Shown piece after piece: positions 15,363-23,367 of a stretch of 28,879 nt of DNA. Position numbers and translations under genes: made by a program. Under the pieces are notes generated by a model. That model saw only the letters and a program-made list of their open reading frames with translations. It searched no databases and was not told the origin of the DNA. How positions within the stretch are numbered: position 1 is the first letter of the stretch; the number at the start of each line of letters is the position of its first letter. Source of the stretch: Dichotomicrobium sp964650735 (GTDB lineage Bacteria > Pseudomonadota > Alphaproteobacteria > Rhizobiales > Rhodomicrobiaceae); the NCBI GenBank assembly GCA_964650735.1, contig CAZYUT010000013.1, positions 1 through 28,879 of the forward strand, given 5' to 3'.

Positions 15363-15884
15363 CTATTTGCGCAGCGAAATCTCGGCAACCGGCACGTGAC
15401 GGCCCTTGGCGGGATCGAACTGCGAAATCGTAACGGTATGCCGGCCCTGTCTAGCGAAATTCACCGACAGCCGGCCCTGGAAATTCGGCCCCTCGAATGA
15501 TGCGCGCAGCCGCTGGCCTTCGAGCCTGCCATTGATCCGGCCGGTGTTGTTCGCGATGTTCTCGGTCCAGAGGCCGCTGATGCTGTTGCCGTTGCAGCGG
15601 ACATTCGCGCTCGCCTGGATGCGGTAGTCGGTCCCGGCGCAGTCAATGACCTGGCGCACGCCATTGGCGGTCTTCGTGTAGCTGATCCGGCAGAGAATGC
15701 GTTCTGCCTGGCGCGCGCCGATCGGCGTTACGGTGCCAGACCCGCGCCATTGGCCGGCCAGCCGGTCGATGAGCTGTACGGCATCCGGCGAGCAAGCAGC
15801 CTGCGCAGCCGGAATGCCCACGAAAACCGCAACGATTGCTGCGAGCATCATGCCCTGCGCGCTAGAGCGGAACCACGTCATCAT
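15363..15884 (-). CDS. Secreted hypothetical protein, four cysteines
   Basis: This is a 173-residue protein with a clear signal peptide (helix about 11-24, AAQA near residue 29) and a mature domain of short beta-prone stretches beginning CSPDAVQLIDRLAGQWRGSG. The mature part has four cysteines (Cys31 and those in ILCRISY, VIDCAGTDY and NVRCNGNSI), which could form two disulfide bonds in the periplasm. The AGQWRGSGTV opening and repeated strand pattern suggest a small beta-barrel, lipocalin-like fold, but I do not recognise a named family. The ATG at 15884 has GGGAGG ten bases upstream. It overlaps the end of the upstream RND gene by 23 bases, so the two are cotranscribed and may work together. 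Confidence 0.8.
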   Translation of the reverse strand: MMTWFRSSAQGMMLAAIVAVFVGIPAAQAACSPDAVQLIDRLAGQWRGSGTVTPIGARQAERILCRISYTKTANGVRQVIDCAGTDYRIQASANVRCNGNSISGLWTENIANNTGRINGRLEGQRLRASFEGPNFQGRLSVNFARQGRHTVTISQFDPAKGRHVPVAEISLRK

Positions 15885-18186
15885 CCTCAACACGCCTCCC
15901 AACAGGTCTTAACTTGCGCAGCGTCAAAATGATCGCTGGCAGGAACAACAGGTCCGCAATCAGCGCGGCAACGAGCATCGTCATGGCCAAGCGGCCGAAA
16001 AGCTGCGTCGGCGGCACGGCGGAAAACACCGTCACCGACAGCCCGAGGACCAGCACGATGGTCGTCAGCACGAGAACGGGGCCAACGACAAACAGTGTCT
16101 GACGCACGGCCTTCTCGGGTGAACTGGTGCGGCTTTCCTCCACGGCCAGCCGGTTGAGAAAGTGGATGGTGTCGTCGACCGCGAGACCAAACGCCACGGT
16201 GAAGGCGATCACGCTCGAATACTCCAAGCCACCGCCAAACGCATACAGCACGGCTCCGGTTGCGGCCAGAGGAAAAAGGTTTGGCGCAATGCTGATGAGC
16301 GCCATGGACAACGATCGAAAGGCCAGCCCGATCATGATGACGACGAGAACGATCGCGATGAGCAGCCCATCGTTGAGCTGGTTGATCATGTTGTCCGATT
16401 GCAGCGCCGCGACGACGGGCAGGCCGGTGACCTCGAAACTCATCTGCGGGAAGGCCTGGCGCAGCGGGTTGAGGTCCTCGTCCAGCATGCGTACGATCGG
16501 CAGCGTTTCGGATGCGTCGAGGTTCACGATCCGCCCGGTGACAAGCGCGGCGTTCTGCTCCGGGTTGATGAAGCGGCTGGTCAGATGCGCGGGCAGCAGC
16601 TCGATATAGGGCTGAAGATACTGCTTGGCGTCCTCGCCGCCGCGCGCCAGCCAGCGGTTCATCGTGTCGAGCGACCAGACATTGCCGACTTTGCCGCGCT
16701 GCTCCATCACGCGGTGCGCCGCCGCGATCGCGTTCAGCACTTGCTCATCGAACAGTTGCTGGCCGTCCTCCCAGCGAACCATGACGTGAATGGGCTGCGC
16801 GCCGGTCAGCTTCTGGTCGAGGCGCTCGGCGCCGGCCATTGCCTCTTGGTCCTGCGGTATCTGGTCGCTCAGCCGATAGCGAGGCTCCAGCTGCAAATGC
16901 ATGGCCACGAGCGCGACGAGTAGGACAGCCGCGGTGGACGAAATCTTTATGTGGTGTGGTTCGACCTTCTGGGACAGCCAGAGGCAAAATCGGTCGACCC
17001 GATGCATCATGCCGAGCCGGCTGGCATCGGTCTGGCGGAAGCGCTCCTCATTGCCGATCAGCAGATAGCTGAACGAAGGCACCACCGCCATGACCACGAA
17101 AAACGCCGACATGGTCCCAAGCGCCGCCGAGATGCCGAAGGTCTGGATGACGGCCGAGTCCGCATAGGTAAGGCTCAGCATCGCGATCGCCGTGGTGATC
17201 GAGGTCAAAGCGCAGGCAGGGCCAACGGTCAGCACGGCGTGCCGGATCGCGCCGTATTTGGTGTCGCCATTGTCCAGCCGTCGCCGGATCGAAAAGATCA
17301 TGTGCATCGCGTCGGAGAACGCGATCACCATGACCAGCGGCGGGATCGTGTTGATGAGGCTGTCGAGGTCGATCTGCAGATGCCCGATGACGCCAAGCGT
17401 CACCACCGAGGCGACGATCGGGCACAGCGTGGCGATGAGGATAAGCGTGGCGCGCTGAAAGAATAGGATAGCGATCAACATACCCAGCAGTATGCCGCCA
17501 GAGTTGAACAGCAGCCGGTCGGATTCGATCGCCGAGCGCAGATCGGCCTGCATCACCGGCACGCCAGCCATTGTCACACGCAGGCCACTCCCGCCCAGGC
17601 TCTCATTGGCGAGGGTCTTTATTTCATCGACTGCCGCATTCAGCCCTTCTCCGGCGACAGCGCTTTTGTCGAGTGACACGATCAGAACGGTGAGCGGGGC
17701 CTGGTCATCGGGGTTGGTAAGCAGCTTGCCGTCGAGCAGCGGATGCGTCGTGACCTTCTCCTTAAGCGCCGCGAACTCTTCGCCGCGCGGCATGTTCGCC
17801 GGGAACATCGGCGCGGGATAACCGTCTGCGTCAGGCGCCTGACGCATGGAAAAGATGGAAAGCACGCCGTTGACGACTTCGACGAACTGCAGCTCCAGAT
17901 GGAGCGTGCGCACATCTTCGAGCCGGTCCGGCGTCAGCAGGTCCTCCCCTTCCACGACCAGGAACACATCGAATTCGCTCGTGGGGAAGCGATCGCTCAT
18001 CTGCTTGTAGATGTGGTAGTCCCTATTATCGCCGCGGAAGAAATCGCTGAGGATGCCGGTCGCTTCGATCCGCCACACGCCAAGCACGCAGAATGCGGTG
18101 ATCAGGACGAGGGCGACGGCTGTCAAACGGGGACGCGCAAGGGTCGCCAGCCCGAAGCGTTCGAGGCCAAAGCCGAGCTGTCCCAT
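15862..18186 (-). CDS. RND-superfamily exporter (MMPL type)
   Basis: This is a 774-residue inner-membrane transporter with the duplicated RND layout. A first helix (about 18-38) precedes a periplasmic loop to about 220, then five helices that include PLVMVIAFSDAMHMIFSIRRR. The second half repeats this: a helix near 410, a loop from about 430 to 620, then helices with FTVAFGLAVDDTIHFLNRL. The two Asp-containing stretches FSDAMH and VDDTIHF match the MMPL/RND proton-relay segment seen in lipid and hopanoid exporters. It is shorter than HpnN and not in a hopanoid cluster, so a lipid-like substrate is only a guess. GGGAG lies five bases before the ATG. No membrane-fusion protein or outer-membrane channel gene is nearby. 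Confidence 0.9.
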   Translation of the reverse strand: MGQLGFGLERFGLATLARPRLTAVALVLITAFCVLGVWRIEATGILSDFFRGDNRDYHIYKQMSDRFPTSEFDVFLVVEGEDLLTPDRLEDVRTLHLELQFVEVVNGVLSIFSMRQAPDADGYPAPMFPANMPRGEEFAALKEKVTTHPLLDGKLLTNPDDQAPLTVLIVSLDKSAVAGEGLNAAVDEIKTLANESLGGSGLRVTMAGVPVMQADLRSAIESDRLLFNSGGILLGMLIAILFFQRATLILIATLCPIVASVVTLGVIGHLQIDLDSLINTIPPLVMVIAFSDAMHMIFSIRRRLDNGDTKYGAIRHAVLTVGPACALTSITTAIAMLSLTYADSAVIQTFGISAALGTMSAFFVVMAVVPSFSYLLIGNEERFRQTDASRLGMMHRVDRFCLWLSQKVEPHHIKISSTAAVLLVALVAMHLQLEPRYRLSDQIPQDQEAMAGAERLDQKLTGAQPIHVMVRWEDGQQLFDEQVLNAIAAAHRVMEQRGKVGNVWSLDTMNRWLARGGEDAKQYLQPYIELLPAHLTSRFINPEQNAALVTGRIVNLDASETLPIVRMLDEDLNPLRQAFPQMSFEVTGLPVVAALQSDNMINQLNDGLLIAIVLVVIMIGLAFRSLSMALISIAPNLFPLAATGAVLYAFGGGLEYSSVIAFTVAFGLAVDDTIHFLNRLAVEESRTSSPEKAVRQTLFVVGPVLVLTTIVLVLGLSVTVFSAVPPTQLFGRLAMTMLVAALIADLLFLPAIILTLRKLRPVGRRVEDDDVVPL

Positions 18187-18520
18187 GCCTGCTCCCGTCG
18201 CGCCCGCGCTTCCCGGGGCGTCCCTCTCGAAAATGATGCTCAGAGAAAGGTGAAAGCCCCGTTGCCCGATCTAAAGAGCGTCGAGCGCGTGGATGCAACA
18301 GAAAAGGCTTTTTTCCTGGCAGGCTTTGTGATGGTTGTGGCCCTACGACCGTAGATCCGGTAACGCCCTGCGCGCCGCAGCGCGCTGGGCTTGCGCGGTT
18401 GATGAACAGATCAAAATAATAAACATGCGCACTTTGCAATTTCGGAACCGCCTGAAAAGGTTACCATTTTGGCAGGGCGTATCGCATCGGGCCGTGCGCC
18501 GTGGTTCCTCAAAAAGCCGA
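18187..18520. other. Intergenic region upstream of the RND gene and the iron permease
   Basis: This 334-base region separates the divergent RND exporter and ABC permease genes. It holds the promoter candidate at 18391-18420 and the start uncertainty of the permease. Otherwise I see no RNA gene, repeat or convincing small reading frame with a ribosome-binding site. Confidence 0.5.
18391..18420 (+). promoter_or_regulatory. Candidate promoter with internal operator dyad for the iron-type permease
   Basis: TTGCGC (18391-18396) and AATAAT (18415-18420) are spaced 18 bases apart and could be -35 and -10 boxes. The spacer contains a perfect dyad TTGAT-GAACAG-ATCAA (18399-18414), where a repressor could bind. 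The overlapping TGA-N8-TCA is close to, but one base shorter than, the TGA-N9-TCA core of RirA iron-responsive operators. Transcription would begin near 18427, which favours the permease start at 18521. Confidence 0.3.
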
Positions 18521-20203
18521 ATGACCGAACGTTTGCTGTATAAGCTGGCCTGGGGCTTTGCCCTTCTGTGCGTGCTGCCGATGGTCGCGGTCGCGCTGTC
18601 GGCCATCACCGGCAATTTGGACTCATGGCGCAACGTGCTGTCCACCGTCGTGCCGAGCTACACGCGCACCACACTGATCCTGGTCGTCATCGTCGGCATC
18701 TCTACCGCGATAATCGGCACCGGTACGGCATGGCTCGTCACGGCCTATCGCTTTCCCGGCCGGAAGCTGCTCGAAATCGCGCTTGCGCTGCCGCTGGCGT
18801 TCCCGGCCTACGTTCTGGCTTATGCCTACACCGATCTGCTTGATCATCCAGGGCTGGTGCAGGCCACCTTGCGCGACCTGACTGGCTGGGGTCCGCGCGA
18901 TTACTGGTTCCCGGAAATCCGGTCCCTGCCCGGGGCCGCTGCGATGCTGACCTTCGTGCTGTACCCATACGTCTACCTGCTCACGCGCGCGGCATTCCTG
19001 CGCCAGTCTTCCACGGCATACATCGCTGCACGCACGCTGGGGCACGGCCCCTGGGCAGCGTTCGTGCGCGTTTCAGTCCCGGTGGCGCGGCCCGCGATCG
19101 CGGGTGGCGTTTTGCTAGCTGTGATGGAGACCATCGCGGATTACGGCACCGTTGCCTATTTCGGCGTGCAGACCTTCGCCACCGGGATCTACGTGACCTG
19201 GTCGGCGTTGTTCGACCGAGCGGCGGCGGCCCAATTGGCGCTGTGTCTGCTGGTCTTCGCGCTGGCGCTGGCGCTGATGGAACGGGCGCAGCGGGCACAG
19301 CAACGGCATTTCGACGCAGGCCGCCGCTTTGAGCGGCTGCCGCCGGTCACGTTGACGGGGTGGCGCGCGGCCGCCGCCATCGCGTTTTGCGCTCTGCCGG
19401 TCCTGCTTGGCTTCCTGTTGCCGAGCGTGATCCTGCTGAGTCTGGCGGCGGGTGCGGAACAGCTTCTCTTTACCCCGCGCTATCTCGGTTTTCTGCAACA
19501 CTCGTTAACCCTGTCCGGCATCGCGGCCGTCGTCACGGTGGGTGCGGCTGTGATCATGGTGCTTAACGCCCGTCTGCGCCCAACGCCCGGCGCGCATATG
19601 GCGGTCCGGATGTCCGGCATCGGATACGCCGTGCCGGGCGCGGTGATCGCCGTCGGGCTCCTATTTCCGTTCGCTGCTTTCGACAACGCGCTTGACGCGT
19701 TCATGGAGGCGTGGCTCGGCATCGACACCGGGCTGCTGATCACAGGCTCGATCTGGCTGATGATCCTGGCGTACATGGTCCGGTTCATGGCCGTCGCGCT
19801 CAACACTTACGAATCTGGACTGGCTACCGTGAACCCCAATATCGACGCGGTGGCGCGCACGCTGGGGCATGGGCCTGGCGCGATGCTCATGCGGGTGCAT
19901 TTGCCAATCCTGCGCCCCGCCGTCTTGACAGCGCTTCTGATCGTGTTCGTCGACGTCATGAAAGAGTTGCCCGCGACGCTGATCCTGCGGCCCTTCAACT
20001 ATGATACGCTTGCGGTTCAGGCGCATCGCCTGGCGGCAGACGAACGCCTCCAAGAGGCTGCGGTGCCGAGCCTTGTGATCGCCGCTGTCGGGCTGCTGCC
20101 GGTTTTGCTGCTGATGTGGAACATGGGGCGGGAGAGACGGGCACCTGCCCCGGTTGCATCGGCCCCAATCGTGGCTGCCGGTCCTCCACGACCAGCCGCC
20201 TGA
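18521..20203 (+). CDS. Iron(III)-type ABC transporter permease (FbpB-like, two fused halves)
   Basis: This is a 560-residue inner-membrane permease with two fused binding-protein-dependent domains, as in FbpB, SfuB and HitB iron(III) importers. Each half has about six helices and its own coupling loop: ARTLGHGPWAAFVRVSVPVA in the first and ARTLGHGPGAMLMRVHLPIL in the second. TIADYGTVAYFGVQTFATGI and FVDVMKELPATLILRPFNYD are hallmark stretches of the iron subfamily. The frame is open to 18335, but the ATG at 18521 (MTERLLYKLAWG) gives a normal N-terminus; the ribosome-binding site is weak for all candidate starts. No ATPase gene accompanies it. The facing gene encodes the matching binding protein. 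Confidence 0.92.
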   Translation: MTERLLYKLAWGFALLCVLPMVAVALSAITGNLDSWRNVLSTVVPSYTRTTLILVVIVGISTAIIGTGTAWLVTAYRFPGRKLLEIALALPLAFPAYVLAYAYTDLLDHPGLVQATLRDLTGWGPRDYWFPEIRSLPGAAAMLTFVLYPYVYLLTRAAFLRQSSTAYIAARTLGHGPWAAFVRVSVPVARPAIAGGVLLAVMETIADYGTVAYFGVQTFATGIYVTWSALFDRAAAAQLALCLLVFALALALMERAQRAQQRHFDAGRRFERLPPVTLTGWRAAAAIAFCALPVLLGFLLPSVILLSLAAGAEQLLFTPRYLGFLQHSLTLSGIAAVVTVGAAVIMVLNARLRPTPGAHMAVRMSGIGYAVPGAVIAVGLLFPFAAFDNALDAFMEAWLGIDTGLLITGSIWLMILAYMVRFMAVALNTYESGLATVNPNIDAVARTLGHGPGAMLMRVHLPILRPAVLTALLIVFVDVMKELPATLILRPFNYDTLAVQAHRLAADERLQEAAVPSLVIAAVGLLPVLLLMWNMGRERRAPAPVASAPIVAAGPPRPAA

Positions 20204-20212
20204 ACAAAAAGA

Positions 20213-20235
20213 CGGGCGCCCATTCACGGCGCCCG
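20213..20235 (-). terminator. Rho-independent terminator of the iron-binding protein gene
   Basis: CGGGCGCC (20213-20220) and GGCGCCCG (20228-20235) form an 8-base GC stem with a seven-base loop. Read on the minus strand it is followed by TCTTTTTG, a proper T-run, 24 bases after the stop codon of the binding-protein gene. On the plus strand, after the permease gene, the downstream sequence is CCCTTC, so termination in that direction would be weaker. Confidence 0.75.
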
Positions 20236-20258
20236 CCCTTCACCAGTTGTTGCGGGGC

Positions 20259-21299
20259 TTATTCCCAGCCGGCGTTGTTCAGAACCTCGACGGCCGCATC
20301 GATATGCTCGGCGATCTCCGACAGCTCGATGGTGTCAGGCCGGAAGAAGCCGAGTTCGGCCACCGACGGGCTCAGCGCCACGCCCGGAACCGCCGGATAC
20401 TCGTCGTTCCCCGCGGAGAAATACTCCTGAGCGCTGTCCGACGCGAGATACTCGAGGAACGCGATCGCGTTCTCGCGGTTCGGTGCATTTGCAGCGACGC
20501 CGCCGCCGGAGATGTTCATGTGCGCGCCGATGCTGTCCTGGTTCGGGAATACCCAGCCGATGTTGGCAAGGTCTTCCCCGGTCATCGTGCTGTCGCCCTT
20601 CCGGAGCGCGCGGGCGTAGTAGTAGGTGTTGGACATCGCGATGTCGCATTCGCCGGACGCAATCCCGCGAAGCTGGTCGGTGTCGCCGCCCTGCGGGGCG
20701 CGGGCGAAGTTCTCGACCACGCCGTTCGCCCAGTCCTGCACGGCATCCTGGCCCAGATGCGCGATCAGCGCCGCCACGATGTTCTGCGTGTAGACGTTGG
20801 TCGAAGAGCGGATGCAGACCATGCCTTCATACTGGTCATCGGCCAGCGCCTGATAGGTGAGCGGCGGGTTCTCAACATCGTTCTTGTCATAGAAGAGGAT
20901 GCGCGCGCGCTGCGAAAAGGCGAACCATTGGTTGTCCTCGTCCTGCAGGTAATCCGGGACCCGGCTCTCCAGAACCTCGCTCTCGATCGATTGCAGCAGG
21001 CCCATCTCCTTGGCGCGCGTCAGCCGCACGGTGTCAACTGTGAGGAAGACGTCCGCCGGCGAGTTCTCGCCTTCGGCTTCCATCCGCGCAATCAGCTCGT
21101 CGGCATTGCCTTCGATCCGGTTGATCTTGATGCCGGTCAGTTCCTCAAAATCGGAATACAGGCGCTCATCGGTGTCGTAGTGGCGAGACGAATACAGGTT
21201 CACCTCGCCATTCGCCTGGGCATCCGAGGGAAAGGGCGCCGCCAGGGCAATGGCCAAAAGGGCGCCGGTCAGTGCGCGCCCTGCCAAGCTGTACGTCAT
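20259..21299 (-). CDS. Iron(III)-binding periplasmic protein, FutA/FbpA family
   Basis: This is the periplasmic receptor of a ferric-iron ABC importer, 346 residues with a signal peptide cleaved near residue 29 (PSDAQA). The mature start GEVNLYSSRHYDTDERLY contains His40 and Tyr41, the family's first metal-ligand pair. Tyr170 in SSTNVYTQNI and the Tyr226-Tyr227-Tyr228 cluster in SNTYYYARAL supply the remaining tyrosine ligands, giving a FutA-like binding site. GEGENSPADVFLTVD-type and PQGGDTDQLRGIASGECDIA segments are also standard. The ATG at 21299 has GGAGGA six bases upstream; the open frame extends 13 codons further but without support. It is convergent with its presumed permease partner, an unusual arrangement. 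Confidence 0.93.
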   Translation of the reverse strand: MTYSLAGRALTGALLAIALAAPFPSDAQANGEVNLYSSRHYDTDERLYSDFEELTGIKINRIEGNADELIARMEAEGENSPADVFLTVDTVRLTRAKEMGLLQSIESEVLESRVPDYLQDEDNQWFAFSQRARILFYDKNDVENPPLTYQALADDQYEGMVCIRSSTNVYTQNIVAALIAHLGQDAVQDWANGVVENFARAPQGGDTDQLRGIASGECDIAMSNTYYYARALRKGDSTMTGEDLANIGWVFPNQDSIGAHMNISGGGVAANAPNRENAIAFLEYLASDSAQEYFSAGNDEYPAVPGVALSPSVAELGFFRPDTIELSEIAEHIDAAVEVLNNAGWE

Positions 21300-21444
21300 T
21301 TCTGCTCCTCCAATGTTCGGGGGTGAAGACTCTGGCATCGGTCTTCTCCGTCATCTGCGGGCGGCCGGAAAATGACCAACCCGTGGCGTCAGCTAAATTG
21401 AGGCGCGTAGCAGAGTCAACAAAAAGCGCAAGAAAAACAATAAC

Positions 21445-21465
21445 TTAGAAATGCTTTAATTCTAA
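21445..21465. promoter_or_regulatory. AT-rich dyad upstream of the iron-binding protein gene
   Basis: TTAGAA-N9-TTCTAA is a perfect 6-base inverted repeat within an AT-rich island in otherwise GC-rich DNA, about 146 bases upstream of the iron-binding protein start. The half-sites equal the core of the Irr box (TTTAGAA-N3-TTCTAAA), but the spacer is six bases too long. It is a candidate iron-responsive operator. It could equally act on the divergent gene at 21592. Confidence 0.35.
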
Positions 21466-21591
21466 TTCCAATCTCCACGGTCAGGAATTAACCGCGCATC
21501 CGGGGAAACATGCCTGTGGTCAAATGCTTGGGCGCATAGTCCGCCGCGAGCGAATCGCCTAGCGTTGCCGTCACAAACGTTGGGGGCAGGT

Positions 21592-22353
21592 GTGGCGAAT
21601 TTCTCGACCCATCTCGGAGTTGGCGCGGTCGCGAGCGGCCTGGCCGCTTCGGTGGCGCTGGCGGCAGGAGCAGTCCCTGCAGGCGAACTCGCGACACTGA
21701 TGGCCGCAGGCATCATTGGCAGCATCCTGCCGGATATCGACCTTCAGAAGTCGCACCCGTCGCGGATGCTGTTCGGAGCGCTCGGCATACTGTTCGCCTT
21801 CATCGCGCTGTTCCGGTATTACAGCGTCTATTCAATCGCCGAACTCTGGGCGATTTGGCTGGGCGTCTACGCGCTTGTAAGGCTCGGCCTGTGGCGTTTT
21901 TTTCACCGGCACGCGGTGCATCGCGGCATCTTCCATTCGGTGCTCGCGGGCCTCTTGTTCATGGCGCTGACGGCCATCGTGCTCACGCATCTGCTGGGGC
22001 GCGATCCGGCCATCGGCTGGCTCGGCGGGCTGTTCGTCTTCTTCGGCTATATGGTGCACCTGTCGCTCGACGAGATTTACTCCGTCGATTTCGAGGGCGC
22101 CTATGTCAAGCGGTCCTTCGGTAGCGCGCTGAAGATCTGGCAGTATGACTCGCCGCGCGCGTCGCTGTTGATGACAGCAGCCTTCCTGGCCGTCGTGACC
22201 TTCTCCCCGACCGTCACGCCGTTTGTCCAGACGATGGCGTCGCTGCGGCTCAACGATTTCTTCCAACAGCGCATGTGGCCGGAAGACCAGTGGTTCGCGC
22301 CGCCTTCGGCCAACGCGACCGAGACAGTCGGCGAAATCCGCGCTGCGCCGTAA
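21592..22353 (+). CDS. YdjM-like membrane-bound metal-dependent hydrolase family protein
   Basis: This is a 253-residue membrane protein of the YdjM (DUF457, LexA-regulated inner membrane) family. It opens with NFSTHLGVGAVASG (His7), followed by GIIGSILPDIDLQKSHPSRM, where the LPDID acidic cluster is the family's putative metal site. HRHAVHRGIFHSVLAGLLF (about 109-127) adds more histidines, and GYMVHLSLDEIYSVDFEG completes the pattern. Four or five hydrophobic helices are visible, and the C-terminal 40 residues are polar. The family is annotated as hydrolases by motif only. The start is GTG at 21592 with GGGGG five bases upstream. The stop codon abuts, with no spacer, the stop of the convergent DUF815 gene. 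Confidence 0.82.
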   Translation: MANFSTHLGVGAVASGLAASVALAAGAVPAGELATLMAAGIIGSILPDIDLQKSHPSRMLFGALGILFAFIALFRYYSVYSIAELWAIWLGVYALVRLGLWRFFHRHAVHRGIFHSVLAGLLFMALTAIVLTHLLGRDPAIGWLGGLFVFFGYMVHLSLDEIYSVDFEGAYVKRSFGSALKIWQYDSPRASLLMTAAFLAVVTFSPTVTPFVQTMASLRLNDFFQQRMWPEDQWFAPPSANATETVGEIRAAP

Positions 22354-23043
22354 TTACCTGTCGCGCAGCGGCGTTTCCAGCTCGCCCGCCAAATCCTGAA
22401 TGAACTGCCACGCTACNNNNNNNNNNNNNNNNNNNNNNNNNNNNNNNNNNNNNNNNNNNNNNNNNNNNNNNNNNNNNNNNNNNNNNNNNNNNNNNNNNNN
22501 NNNNNNNNNNNNNNNNCCGCCTTCGAGCACGGCCTTGAGCGACTTGTAGGAGGTGTCGCCGTCATCGAATGAGAGATCGTCGCAAAACACGACGAAGCGG
22601 TTCGCGTCGCCACGCAGGGCGTTCAGGCACTGCGGCAGCGTGCCGATGTCCTCGCGGTGAATCTCTACGAGCTTGAGGCCCGGTCCGCCCGCCGCGATCC
22701 CCTCGCTGGCGCGCGCGTGCACTGCCTTGACCAGCGAACTTTTGCCCATCCCCCGCGCCCCCCAGAGCAGGGCGTTGTTGGCGGGCAGCCCGCGCGCAAA
22801 ACGAACCGTATTTTCCAGCAGCCGGTCGCGCATCGGCGCAATCGCGCGCAGCAGCTCCAGCGGCACGCGATTGACCTTTGGCACCGGCTGGAACGCGCCG
22901 GGAGACGGGTGCCAGATGAATGCCTCCGCGCTGCCAAAATCCGCAGGCACCGCCCGTGGCGGGGCGATCCGCTCAAGGGCATCGGCGATGCGTTCGATCA
23001 GCGCGAACTGGCGGAAGCGATCGTGTTGTTCTTGCGCGGTCAT
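22354..23043 (-). CDS. DUF815 family AAA+ ATPase, interrupted by the assembly gap
   Basis: This is a predicted ATPase of the DUF815 family. Visible parts are the N-terminal helix region (1-30), WHPSPGAFQPVPKVNRVPLELL (45-66), Walker A GARGMGKSS (95-103), Walker B VVFCDDLSF (151-159) and the C-terminal VAWQFIQDLAGEL. The gap removes what follows SYKSLKAVLEG, which normally includes sensor and lid segments. Known parts sum to about 196 residues, whereas the family is near 280-300, so far more than the 33 codons implied by the Ns are missing. The ATG is at 23043. The gene itself is probably intact; its function is unknown. Confidence 0.88.
   Translation of the reverse strand: MTAQEQHDRFRQFALIERIADALERIAPPRAVPADFGSAEAFIWHPSPGAFQPVPKVNRVPLELLRAIAPMRDRLLENTVRFARGLPANNALLWGARGMGKSSLVKAVHARASEGIAAGGPGLKLVEIHREDIGTLPQCLNALRGDANRFVVFCDDLSFDDGDTSYKSLKAVLEGXXXXXXXXXXXXXXXXXXXXXXXXXXXXXXXXXXVAWQFIQDLAGELETPLRDR
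22417..22516. other. Assembly gap of exactly 100 N
   Basis: One hundred unknown bases lie inside the DUF815 gene. The round number is the usual placeholder for a gap of unknown length, so coordinates to the right are nominal. Confidence 0.99.
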
Positions 23044-23367
23044 GGTGTTGTCCCTGGTTCGCTGCGTGTGTTACGCGCCGCATCGGGCGTTGTCCAGCAG
23101 CCGCCAGACAATGATTTTTGTGAGGTGCGGCCGGGCCCACGCTCGTAAAGTGTGACTGTCATGATTATTTCGAGATTGAGGCGCAAGCACTGTCCGCAAT
23201 CGGTTGCAATGCATGAATGTACGGCTATAGTCGCGGCGCATTGCGGGACGAGCGCGGCCTCGCCCAACGCTTTCGCGTGCCGTTGGACTTCAGATCGGAC
23301 GTGTGGTCGATTGGACCAAGCCATTTGAGAGGCGTCTGGCCCCAGCCCCAAGTCAAAGGACCTTAGC
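23044..23367. other. Intergenic region and 5' leader upstream of yajC
   Basis: These 324 bases separate the divergent DUF815 and yajC genes. They contain the promoter at 23204-23231 and a leader of about 130 bases before yajC. The leader has a modest stem (CCAACG with CGTTGG near 23262-23285). No tRNA or convincing small gene is visible. Confidence 0.5.
23204..23231 (+). promoter_or_regulatory. Sigma-70-type promoter of the yajC-secDF cluster
   Basis: TTGCAA (23204-23209) and TATAGT (23226-23231) are separated by 16 bases and match the -35 and -10 consensus at 5 of 6 positions each. Transcription would start near 23238, about 130 bases before the yajC ATG. Confidence 0.55.

Noticed and set aside
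15862..18186. Hopanoid transporter HpnN
   Set aside because: The layout is similar, but the protein is shorter than HpnN as I remember it, and no hopanoid genes surround it. The squalene/phytoene-synthase-like gene in the window is distant and lacks catalytic residues.
18335..18520. N-terminal extension of the iron-type permease
   Set aside because: The extra 62 residues are Arg-rich and unlike permease N-termini, and they overlap the promoter candidate; the start at 18521 gives a normal protein.
20154..21326. 390-codon plus-strand frame longer than the gene it covers
   Set aside because: It mirrors the iron-binding protein gene, which has a signal peptide, metal ligands, ribosome-binding site and terminator. 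The plus-strand frame has none of these.
21445..21465. Canonical Irr (ICE) box
   Set aside because: The half-sites agree, but the spacer is nine bases rather than three, so it is kept only as an unassigned dyad.
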